From positions 8,486,041-8,550,040 of the forward strand of contig NW_024040041.1 of NCBI RefSeq assembly GCF_014851395.1: a stretch of 64,000 nucleotides of DNA. Reading direction: 5' to 3'. Origin of the DNA: Micropterus salmoides (Eukaryota > Chordata > Actinopteri > Centrarchiformes > Centrarchidae). Below the pieces are notes generated by a model. That model saw only the letters and a list, made by a program, of their open reading frames with translations, was not told the origin of the DNA and did not search any database. A program made the position numbers and the translations under genes. This document shows positions 12,701 through 25,400 of the stretch, one piece after another (the stretch's first letter is position 1; the number at the start of each line of letters is the position of its first letter).

Positions 12701-14359
12701 TCATTAACCATTAATTCCCTTCCGAGACAATGTGACCACAGTGTTCAGGCTGTGCCCTGTTTCCTGAGATGAGCTGGTGTCACATTATGAATTGAACACT
12801 TGCTTTGACTTGTGTAGAGAGCACATACCATATTAGAGCAAGGACTCAGTGAACATCTCCATGAAGTGAATAAAACTAGAAAACAACTGCACTTAAAATC
12901 AATCTTTGATCAGTGAAATACAGGGTTAAATGTTTTGATGCAATCTAAAAACACACGGGAGAGATATATTTGACACGGGGATATGGCCTGTTGTAAATAG
13001 GCCTTTGGAGAAAAGGGGAGAAAAGCACAATAAACATGCCACAAGAACGATGGATTGTCACCTCAGCTTTATGATTTACAACCTAGTGGCTTCCTGCCTC
13101 CATCTCCCTTATTCCCACTGCACGGAGGGAACGCAGTGGAGAATGCACGTGCCGGAGTGTTAAAATAACCTCCCTGCTCTGTGGGGAAGATTTGGACCTC
13201 AGCCTAACACTGGCCAGCAAAGCCCCACGGCAACCTGGCCCTGTTTAGCTGTTTCGAACAGGTTTAGTCTGGAGAACGCCTCCTCTGACCACAAGCTCAA
13301 TTATGCTGCATTCAGGTTTACTGTAAATACAAGTCAAGTCAGCCTCAAGTTGGTCATTATGGTGAGTATAAGTGGGTGATTTTCAGATGTCTCCCTATTG
13401 TATTAACATTTAGAGCAAAATCCCTTTTTTCCAAATTACCCATAAGAGCCAAGTAGTAAGGGTTTTAAGGTAAATTAGACAATTTGGTTCAAAGGGTAGA
13501 CTAGGTACAGAAACAATATGGTGCCACTAAAGGCCACACTGCTCACAAATGTTATGCTTCATCTGTCATCTTTCAACAATCTTTCCCACCAACTGAACTT
13601 TTGAGTAAACTTGCATATGTTAAATGTTAAATGTTGAGGATCTTGGCAATGATATCTGCAGAAGAAATGTTCTCAGATAACGGGATATGAATGCATAGTA
13701 AATGCCTTATTTATTGGGTGGGATCAATGAAAGATTGCATAAAGTTGTACTTGCACCAGGGGTACTTCTGCACTCACCAGGTGGTGCGTGGATTGTGGAT
13801 TGTGGAGTATGCTCAATTTGAAAACATTTTTAATTTGATTAAAGAATATACGGCACATCCACAGAGTTTTATAAATATATATATATATATATATATATTT
13901 ATTTATTTATATATATTATTATTATATACTAATAGTGAGGTTAAAAAAAATGAGGCTGTGGAAACATCTGAAAATCAAAGAATGAATCATTGCATTAAAA
14001 ACTTGGTTATAGCAGTGCAGTACACCCATCCACATACAGTAATGAAACATCCTTTAACAGAACAGAGAGAACAGAATTTGCTTATTGAGCTTAATGACCA
14101 TGGACCTTTTCATCACCTCTCCCATAAACTTGAGGAAATAAACTTGAGGAAGGAAAGGAGCAGCACTCACAGTCAGCCTGTTTCCACACCTACACTGTGA
14201 GAGCACTCCAGTTCATCAATGAAAATATACAAGGCATCAAACACAAACACACAGATAAATCAGAAATTAATCAACTTTTATGAGATTATTACTCAAGAGG
14301 CTATTTTAACAACAGTCACAGCAGGCATGTGCAATTGCTGACGCAGTTGCATGTCTGTT

Positions 14360-14399
<40 letters not shown>

Positions 14400-17300
14400 G
14401 AGGAAGTATTCCCCAGTCAACGCCCCAAACTCTTGCCAACAAGTGACAGCAGGATGTTCCTCCATCAGCTTTATGCTTTAATTGGTCATTTTAAGTCTAG
14501 TCTTGTTTCCCGTGGTTGCTCAGGAAACAAACCTCACATTTGATAAAGTGACTCAATTCAAGATTTTGCTAAAAGTTACATTTAAACACATGACCTCTGA
14601 TGTGGGGAGGATCAGGTGTAAGAGAGGCCTTGAGAACAGGCCTGGGCTTCTGAGGAAATGCTAAATATAAACAGCCGACACTAGAATACAATAGTCTTCT
14701 TTGTGTTTCTCTTTGTTCTATATGCTGCTATGTATTCTCATTTTTTCATGGCATTGCTTCTTTAATTAGCAAGTGTAGAGTATAGAAAGACAGCACAAAT
14801 GGGTGATAGAAAACGGGTGACATGCAACAAAGATCCAGCAACCAGCAGTACGCCCACTCCCGCCTCCCTTGGACTGCTCCCAACCCTACAACAAAAGGAT
14901 AAATGGGCTGAGATATGCTGGCCATTAAGCGTTATTATTCATAAGAGAGGGTGTGTTGCTATTGGCACCACCTAGCAGCGGCTGCTTAGAACTTGGAGTG
15001 CGTAACTCTGGTCATTACTGATTGCACAATTACAAAATGTTGCTGCTACAAAATGCCAGCTCTTTTTTCTTGTAATGTAAAAGAGGTCATGGTGACATGT
15101 TTCACAAATACAGTACATTGCAAAAGCATCTAATATGTATGCATTACAGTATAAATCTCAGAGCAGATACATATTACAGTATTTGGTATTTAGCCTATAC
15201 AGTCAGTAAAGTCCATGCTTATCAGCCTGGTGTCATTAAAGCCAACTACTGTTCTTGTCAGAGTCACCACTAACAGGTCATTACTTTGACCCACACACAT
15301 TATTACCAGCTAATCTTAAATTACATTGGTTAATGGTGAATTGCGTGAGCTGATGTCACATTGCATTACCTAATGAGATACAGTATACTGTACTGAAGGG
15401 GAGCCTGGAGTTCTACTTTGGCCGGGCTGCCTTGGGTGGCTGTTTATGTTGAGGCAGTGCATTCCCCGTTTGCCCGGCAACCAAACGGTTTACGAGCAGT
15501 TACTCACACAAAAGCACGGGGCGGGCTGATTGCTCAGCTAATTGATCTCCACCAAAGATCACAGAGCTGCGCTCGTAAAGAAAGTGAACGCCCTCCATGA
15601 CATCACCGCTTTCTGCACGGGGAGACAAGTGGTGCAAGTCAGGAAAGAGACTTATTCCCACACTGAGGGAGGCAGTTTGCAGAAAGAGAAAGTGTCACAT
15701 GGAAAACAAACAGTCACACATAGACACAAACACACACATATACGACAATTAGTCAATAGTTAGAACAAGCCATATGATCAACAGTTTAGTGCCGGCAGTA
15801 GCATCTTACGGGAACCAAACCAACCATAATGTGGACTATTCTTAATAAGTACAGGGAAATTCCTGGGAGGTCAGAGGTCAAACTTATCTACAGAAACTCC
15901 CATGGAGCTGATAGGTATTTAGTGTCTTTCTCAAGGACTCAACACGAGGGCTTGAACTCAGGTTGACAAGTTAAAGAGGTCTTGCTAAACACTATGGCAC
16001 CCGATGCCCAGAATGCAGGAGACCAAACCATGTGTGGTGGAGGCATATGTGTTCTCTGCGTAGAGCACTTTCAAATACATTGTATTATATTTCAAGCCCA
16101 TCTCCTAGAAATTACTTATATATTACTAAATTGTTTTTATAATCACATTGTAGCGACGACTGTCATTTCTGCCAGGATAATGTTCAGAGGCAATGTTTGT
16201 GAGTGAATGAAGTGCTAAATGTATGTGTCCACACTGTCATCTGTGGTAAAGCTCTTTGGTTAAGGTTAGGGAAAGCTTGTGGTTTTCAGTTAAATGTAAA
16301 CAGGTCAATGATGTCGCTAAGTCAACCTCAACCAAGTGCTGCCAGTGCCAACAAAACCATAAAAAGTTGAATAAGGCTGTAGTCATGCGTCATGCTGCAG
16401 AAATACATTGCCAGTGAACATTTTACTCATATGTTGACCATATTTTGAGACTTCCCAGATATGTTAAGTAATAATATTTCCTCATTATATTAACAGAAAA
16501 CGTACTTGCTGTTGTGCATTAGTTGTCATTAAACAATGTCATTTCTAAAGACAGGGTTGTATAATTAATTGTTCTGGTTACAGAGATTTAGAAGAATACA
16601 CAAAAGTCTCTGGTAAAATGTCAGATTTTTCATTGTTTAATAACCATACCAGTAAATCAGTTTATTAATTTATTCAATTAAGAGTACAAGTATAGTAGCA
16701 AAATATTCACCTTCATTTCTGACAGGCTCTGAACAAAATAAGGCTGCAAAATGCTTCATAAACAAGACCTTTCACGTCATAAAATCCATTCAAAGCATTT
16801 TGTGTTTTTCTGACCTCCTTTACGTTTCTGCTGAGCCTGGCTCCTAGCATCTGACATATGGCTAAAACAACGATAAGATCAGTTTATACCTGCACTAAGG
16901 CTAAAACTGGACAAACAAAGTGACCAGTAGATTTTACACAGACATAGGTACATGCTCAGGCTTGGGTGAAGAAGAAGAGCAAGATGGCTTCAGATAGCCT
17001 TTCATCTCGAGGATAACTCAATTCATTAGCTCAGCTTATACCTTTTCATCTCTGATCTGCTCTCGGGGCACGATGTGCACTCATGTGTGGTTTGGCAGCT
17101 CTTCAGAGGTGAAAGGTGAGCTGAGTGACGGGTCATTATGTTTCTCTGTGTGCTGTTATGGTAGCAGAGCAGAAACAACTCCCATAGGGAACATTGGCGT
17201 TGCTGCCAAATTGGCCATGGTGGCATCATTAGATTGATAGCATCTGTCCTAATCCAGCCGGGCAGATGCAGCTAAACTGCTCTGTTAGCCTTTGCCCTTG

Positions 17301-20300
17301 GTACCAGTTCTGAAGTGGACGATGGTAATAGCTGTTGTCAGAAAAAATTAACGTGACGGTATCTGACAAGATGTTTCTATCCTTAATAGTTGTGGTTGTT
17401 TGTGCTTTATCTGCTCAGCTGTTCTTTCAAAAACTCAAATAGGCTGGATGACAAAATTGCTTCTATGCAATGTGCCCGAATGACATGTCAATGGGTTAAC
17501 CTTGGCCCTAAACTAGCCTGAGTGCTGCAGATTCTCAAGTCTACACTCCCAATACTTCGCCAGATCTGATAAATTTGGTCCTTCAGTGCCAGAACACAGT
17601 GGCCTGGCCACCTGGGTGGGCAACGTGGTGGAGCCTGAAGACAAAAACAAATGTGAGAGACCAGTCATCAAGCATAAATGTCAAACTGAAATAAAAAAAT
17701 ATTATTGCTAATATAATCAGTATATAGTGGGTTAGTATATTGTTCAAAATTGGGATTACCAACAAAAAGAAAGTTTTATTTAATTTTCTGCCATGATGGC
17801 TCCCCCTATGCTAGAGGGACAGCAGAAAAAATCTTTAATCCACTGATGGGATGATGTGATATTAATACCCACAAAGCCTACAAAGCTCTGGCATCAGCCC
17901 TGTTTAGCGTGGAGGCAGGTGCACAAAGTGAACCCATTGTACTAATTTTTCAAACATCCTCTAATCGCTAATAGGTGTCTCATTAAAACCACGTCACATA
18001 TACGAATTCCTCATGTTCCAGCTCTGTATGTCTTACCAATGCTATCTCATTTTTGACTTGATCAAAGAAGAAGGCCTTTAAAATCATCACACATGTTTTG
18101 ATGCTGTGTTTGTTTATATCACACCAAGGTGACGGGGTTGTTATTGATGAAGCAGTCCTCAGAGGTCATTGTGCAAACCTGCTCCGTCCTGTGTGAGATA
18201 GAAATCTCCCCCGCAACCGCTCCAATTCTTTTTCTTTCACTATTTACATTTTTTGCCTCGAGTGAAATCATCAAACGCATTCCGGAAACTTGTAAAAGGA
18301 TTCAATCATCTGGAGAGCGTGTTGCAGAAGTCCTTTGTTGTTGTCCTCGCCCTCATCAAAATCACAGCTGCTGCAGTGATGTGTGATCGAAATATTTATT
18401 GTGGGAAACGTGCGTCTGGGGGAGGCAGGCCTGGAAGCAGCTGAGGGTGACGGATTGTGGCACTTTCTTTTTATGTTTGTGCGTTACCGTGTCAAATGTG
18501 CTTCATCAGAGAAAGTCCACGAATGCTGTGTGACAGAAATGCTTGTTTGTTAAAAGTGTTGGCTTCAATAAAGATGAGTCTCAGTGCACCCTTTTAGAGC
18601 AGCTGACACCACTTTTCTATAAAACTCAATTTATGACAATAATTTATTGAACCTTCACAGCAGAATACGTTTATGATTTACTCCTAGCTTTCCAGTTTTA
18701 TAATGATATATTTGTGCCATCTATTTTTTATGGAATATGATGTGATCAGTGACTCTCAGTGATGTCTTTATAATCCTAAAAAGGAACTACTTCCAGAGAA
18801 CATAATCACTGACTTAATTATTGCCTGATCAGCAGGGCATACAGCATCCTAGTTTCAAAGCAAAAGATTTAGCCATGACTTCATCCGTCAAAGCTCCTTT
18901 ACTTTTCTTTTCTTGGTAACAATTCAGATTATAACCTACAAATTACAGTCTAATTATTTAGTATATACAGAGTTTGTACCACATGCTGTCTAAATCAGGA
19001 CAAATAAGAGCAAATAAATAAATTACATTCATTAATTACAGAGCACAGTAGGCCAATTCATGATTGTCACATCTGCCGGGCTGCATGGAGGTCAGCATGA
19101 CGTAAATTTCGTCATCTGCCCATGTCCATGAAGGTAAGCACTACAAGCATGCAGACATTATTTGGAGTATTGTAAGTGTATCATATTCCCCATTCTTGGT
19201 CCTATTTTCGTTAGGCGTTTTTTTTTCTTCTTCAACTTTTTGTTGTTGTTGTTCAGCCAAATACAACACACAAAGGGGCAGGTCATCGTGCTGTTGTGAG
19301 GTCGACACCTTGTTACCTAGTGCGCAGACTCCAGATTGTTGTGCACATGTACAGAAGTGCGTGTGCATCCACTGTCCGAGTCTGTATAGGAGTACGATCA
19401 AGGCTTTATATAAATACAGGGTAGAAATGTGACAGTGTTGAAAACAGTGTTGATGTTGCAGTTAGTTGTGGTATAATTTCTGTGAAAACTATGACATTAC
19501 AAAATATGGTATGTGAGAAATTGCAATTTTTAATTATTGTCTTTGGGGAACATTAGGCCAATCCTGGCAAGAAGTTGTAAGTCCAGGGTATGCAGGCTGT
19601 AAAATAAAGCATTAACTGTTTTTTGTTAATGCAGCAAAATAAGAAGTGCATATCCACTTCAGCCACATTAATGAACTCTTTCAGCACTTCTGCAACATCT
19701 CCCACGTATACAATACAGGTGTTACACAAGCATTGCATAATATCTATTGGCTTTGCAGTGAGATTTCAGAATCAAGTATATTTGATGGAACTTCAACAGC
19801 GTCATTGAGAGTGAGGCCTAGATGTGTAGTGGCAACCTAAAAACTAAATATGCACCCTCCTTAAAGAAACATGTGATACTGTCTAACTCATGCAGGCATT
19901 AACAGCAAGTACAGTTTGTTTCTACATGTGTATGCATCTCTGAAATATCCAACCACTAAACCAACTGTTGTCATGAAAATATGGCTCTGTAATCTGTTAA
20001 GTGCCAAGTGTTGTCTTTTCCTCAGATCACAGGCTTTAATGAACCCGTTTTGATCTGGCACATGTCATCTGATAGTAATATGAGCGAATGTACGGGATTA
20101 TACACAGTGAGAGAGTAATTGGTCCTGAATAAACAACAATTGTGCTGGAATTCCATCTACCTCCATCTCTGAAGGAGCGATGCTTTTTTTCCCCAATGCA
20201 GACCACATAGAAACCCCGCCTCAAGTCTCTCTCACACGCACGCACACACGCACGCACGCACGCACTGTATAGTTAAACATCTGACACCTGTTGACAGGGT

Positions 20301-22364
20301 TGGAAAATTTCTGCTGCTGTGGCGCTGAGTTCTTCAAACCATCCATAACCAAATTTCATTAGAGATCATCATGTACAGACGTTTGATTGTTTCTGAAGAG
20401 TGCTCTCCTCTGTAGACGGAGCGAAAAAACGCCTCCACCAAGCTGTGGGATGCGTAATTTTCTTCCAATATGCACACCCACCACAGGCGCTTCCTTCACT
20501 ACGCGTGATAGATGACACTTGAACATAAATAGATTGTAATAGCATAGCTCTAAGTAGGCCCTTGAAAACCAAATGAAAGCAGACCCAGAAAAGACACCTT
20601 GTTACTCTGGATGTCCAATGCAAAATCACACAGTAAGCAGCTGATTTGCAGTAACCACTCCTTTATAAGCTAACTTTCTATTTGGAATTTCAATTATGTT
20701 TGCCTCTACAATAGTAGAATTTAAGCATTTCTTGAATAGAATTATGTAATGATATTTGTTTTCATTGCTATTTAAACAGTGAAACAATCTGTGTGTCTTT
20801 TCTTAGATTGTCTTGTTGTTAAAGTTTCTGTCTTATGTGTCTTCTGTATTCACTTCTATCTTTGTCTATTCATTCTAAACAAGCGCCTCCTGACAAAAAT
20901 GTGAAAACCCATAATTTCCTGAAGTCCAGTCTAACACTGAGTGGACACACATAGCAAAATTAAAAGCTTTCACAAGCCGGGTGTAGATTGACTTACTACT
21001 GTGTTACATTAGTTGCAAAGGGTTCATTTCTTGATATGAAAATGTCACACATTATTTGTTGTACTTTATGAATGCAATTCTGATTGGGCAGATGCAGATT
21101 TATTTCTTTGTGAAATGAAGAGCTTTTTGATTGAATTAGTGCGAGGTGAGTGATCAGTGATTTCCAACCAGCGGAACTCATACCCCAACGGCAACGCATT
21201 GTGGAATAGCTCAAGAAATTTGAAACACCCAACAAAAATGTAAATGGATTTTCTAATACATATCCATAGATCGAGACAGCTGTAACACCTGAACACTGGT
21301 TGCAATTCGAGGTGGACCAACTAGCAAGCGAGCAGAGAAGTCTGAACAGTCAGCTAAAAGTAATGGCTAAAGTGTTGAAATAGTTAGCTGAGTGATGGAT
21401 GGTTGGAGAATGACTTTCCTTTGAAAGTTGCTAACAGGGTGCATATGCTGAAAAAGTCTCGGCTGGCTACCTCCCGCGTTTTGGGGCTTAATGTGACCAT
21501 GCTCAGCCGCGTCCTTCTCCAGCTGAGTCAGTTGAGAGCGTATCTGAGATGTCAGCCAACTGACTTCTTGTTGACCAAAAATGTATAACATAATTTAATC
21601 ATGTGGCTCTTCTAGACTTCCCAAATATTAATGGCCAGAATTAATCAAATTCTGATCATAAAAAGAGTGATTTCGGGGAGTTGTGATGCTGAGAAAAATG
21701 TATTCACCGTTTTATAGCTGCTACTTTTCCAATGATTGTGAATGGGGAAAAGGTATTTTTGGACCAGGGTGTGTAACATGTATAGACTGTATAAGGTTAC
21801 ATGATGAACGCGGAAGTTGCAGTACCCCGTGCTGCCACTACGCCGTTCCTGGGGGCTTGATTGCCACTAGCAGTACAAATGCAAACTTGACCAAACCAAC
21901 ACTGACAGTTAAGTTGTATGAAAACGTATTGTGACAATATCCACTTTTATATAGTTAACACTGTTAAATAAGCAGTTTAAATCAGTTCAAATGAAGTCAT
22001 AATTGGAACATGACTGGTGGTGTTGAAAAAACATGTACTTGAGTTCTTCTGATGAGCCTGTGTCGGTCTAAAAAATTAAAAAAGACTCCAAATTCTTCAC
22101 TTGAAGTGATTTCACATATGTATCTTCAGTCCGTATCTTGTCAGTACATCTATTCATTTATTTGTCTGTGTGACAGATTTTGTGAGGGGCATTTGGAACC
22201 TGTTGCTAAACACGGCTTATCAACGCTCAAGCTATTGTCACTGCTGGACAACTATTGCAGTGACTGTGAGCAGACCGGGGATGTGTGGATGAGATAGCAC
22301 AGCGCTCATTAGAAGGGCCTGGGGACAGCTGTGGAGATAGAGCTTATTAATCTCATGATGCTGT

Positions 22365-22411
<47 letters not shown>

Positions 22412-25400
22412 GAAGGTTGATTTTTGCCTTTAAGATACACCGGTCTGCAAGGAGACAGATTCAGACTGAAATTCATGAATCACTGACTTCATCTATTTGT
22501 CTTTGCTGGAAAAATATATAAATTAAGTATATGTATACCCCACTTTCGTTTCTTTTTGTCTTTGGCAGTTTTTTAAAAAGTGATAATGCTGTGTACTTTG
22601 AAGTGACGGCTGCAGTGGTACAATAAACACATCTGTCTCCGAATATTTTGGAAGATTAAAGTACAGCACCAGCGGCTTGCTTCAGCACTAAGCATTCCAT
22701 TTCCTATTCATGAAAAAGGCCCCGCTGCATTTTTCCTCACACTTCCCTTAAGTGGAGATAACATCTGGGATAAGAGGGCAGTAAAGAGTAAGAGGGAAAG
22801 GGAGGAAGGAGAATGTGTATGTGTGTGTGTGCGTGTGTGTGTGTGTGGGGGGGGTTTCAAAGCTTGGTGTAGTGTGTGTTGGATCATCCCTGGGGAGGGA
22901 AGAGCTGGAGATAAGCCTGTGACAGCTGCCAAACACCTCTGTGTGTATGTGTGTGTGTGTGTGTGTGTTTCTGAATCCCAACCACCTGCCAGCTCTGGTC
23001 CCTTATGGCAGGTGTGAGTTGGTTTGTACGTGATTCAGACCACTGATGAACGTGGAGCATATGTGACGGTCTTATCGCCTGCATCTCCATGTAATAACAT
23101 TAAGATGGGCGCGTTGATGGAGAGATTACTGAAATGTGAGGGATGTGTGAGGACTGCTCAAACACATATTTTGCATCTGATTCAACCTAATAAAGGAAAA
23201 AAGTCACCTAAAAGGTAAAAAATCACTAGCACAAGGACGGTGACAATGGAGCCCAAATATTATCTACAAATCACATTAATCAATTATGTAACAAGCATAA
23301 ATTATATTATAATTATAATTTGTGCAATAATTTTAGACATTATTAAAACTCACCTCATTATGACTTTAGTTATTTCATCCTTCATATTTAGTTTTATAGG
23401 AGATCATTTTTAATTCTAGACATTTTGCGTGTTTGTATAGCATGGGTGCCGCCACTGCCATCTCACCTTTCATGCAGTACCATGCCCCCTGCCTCTTACA
23501 CTAGCAGGCTAAACAACTGCTTCCAGATTTAGCCAGTAAGCTTCTGTTAGCTAGAACAACCATAATACTGAAGTTACATCTGAATAAAATATCTAGCTCC
23601 TGGTGTTTCATCTAGTTTAGGATGCTACCCACTTCGCTGTCTAATATTAACTAGCTAGGAAGACTAGATTAATAACTTACTTTACATCAAAGTAAAGAGC
23701 CAGGGGCTAACATTTGCTGGTTACTTAAAGTTTCCTCTTCAGAATCAAGTCATTTCTGTGGTCACTTATGCCAACAGGAGCTAGCTAACAATGCTAACAC
23801 TGGCTCTTCACTTTAATGCTGAATAATAATGCCCCCACCCAGATAGTTTGCTGGATAGATAGATAAGCTAAATACAGGGAGAGATATAGTTACACTAATT
23901 TCAGCAGCATGTAGTTGGTTTACTCAGAATTTCTTTAACAGCTGTTGTTGCTCTAGCTAACAGGAGCTAACTGGCTCAGTCTCATAGCCATAGGTGAGGG
24001 GCTGGTGAGAGAAACACTGTGTTAAAAAGTGACGTGTAACAGTTTTTTTAAAAAAGCATTTGGATTTAAAACTCCATTCATCCATCCATCCATCCATCCA
24101 TCGTCAAACGCTACAGGGTCGCGGGGGGCTGGAGCCAATCCCAGCTGACATCGGGCGCCAATCCATTGCAGGGCCACACATAGACATACAACCATTCACA
24201 CTCACACCTAGGCCGCATGTCACAGGGGGTAAACATCCCCTAGTTCAATTATATATTTTACACAATTAATTTATGTAATTATTTATTATATAATCTAATA
24301 TTGAACATGGGTACGGGTTCCTTAAGCGAAATTGTGGCAGTGCATCAGTGCGTGAGCAGTATGAACTTTGGAGTCAATATTAACGAGAGAAAATAGCAAT
24401 GACAATAAATCACCAGACTCAGATGTGTGGGAGAACGGAAGAAAGTTTTCCTGCCTGACATCACCAGGGTTCAGAGGTTAAATTCACAAGCAGGTGGCCG
24501 AGCGAAAGAGAGTCTGAACCGGGAAATTTCTTTTAGAGGCTCCATTATGCTCAAGACTAAAGCAGGCCAAGCCACGCCATCTGTTTCAATAACCTGTTGT
24601 GTCTTAACATGACAAACTTGATTGAGACAAGATTGAGACTTTGGGATGTCTTCCAAGTAAATGCATTTTCTCAGGATCTCAACCGACTGCATTTGGCTTT
24701 GCACTACAAATTGCAATTAGGATGGATCTGTAAACACTGTGTGCTGAGTTCATCAATGTCAGATAACAAGCTCATATTTCCAATATCAGCTTTTTCAGGA
24801 GCTAAGAAAAACAGCGCTGTTTTGCAGCTTGATGACACTGCATTTGGTTTCATGAGGTCTAAGAGTTTGGAGTTTCTCAACTGACAGGGGACTAAGTAAC
24901 CATGCAACTGGAGTGAAAACATGACTATTAGCAAAACTGGAGTTACATGGATTTCACATGACAACAGTGCCACATGGGATTGTTTAAATTCGAGCGCTGA
25001 ATGTATTATTTCACATTGCGACTAGCTGATCTGCAAAATGTCATGGTAGAAGATCAGCGTCTCTACCTCTCTCTCTCTTTCCTCAGCCTGCCACTGTAAC
25101 CTGCATGCCCGTCGCTGCCGTTTCAACATGGAGCTGTACAAGCTGTCAGGCCGGAGAAGTGGCGGCGTCTGTCTCAACTGTCGTCACAACACAGCGGGAC
25201 GCCATTGCCACTACTGCAAGGAGGGATACTACAGGGACATGACCAAGTCCATCTCTCACCGGAGAGCTTGCAAAGGTAACAGGATATGACCAAGCCTGGA
25301 TGTTATAATGTTATTTGTGCACAGTCTTCAGTGTTCTTACAGTCAGTTTTGGTTAAATAAAAGAATTGGCATTAGATTCAACAGTTGGTGGTTATGTTTT

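Larger units (their letters stand above)
1458..25086 (+). other. ntn1: ntn1 intron 1 (23.6 kb)
   Basis: Starts GTAAGT, ends CCTCAG. No convincing coding exon in either strand; open frames inside are short or low complexity. Contents noted separately: degenerate ACAAA tandem repeat near 4.0-4.3 kb, hAT-like MITE at 5412, TG/CA tracts at 9.76, 14.36, 22.37, 22.81 and 22.94 kb, AT tract at 13.88 kb, ATCC-flanked retroposon-like fragments at 12.04 and 24.08 kb, and GC-richer blocks near 10.5-11.2, 13.0-13.3 and 15.4-15.65 kb that may be regulatory. In the remainder I see only unique-looking AT-rich sequence. It is far shorter than the corresponding mammalian introns. Confidence 0.9.

Noticed and set aside
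21156..21410. Another hAT-like MITE starting CAGTGATTTCCAACC
   Set aside because: Only the left end is convincing; no matching right end or target duplication found, so not annotated.
22708..23090. Open frames on both strands rich in Thr-His or Val-Cys repeats
   Set aside because: Direct translations of the CA/TG microsatellites.
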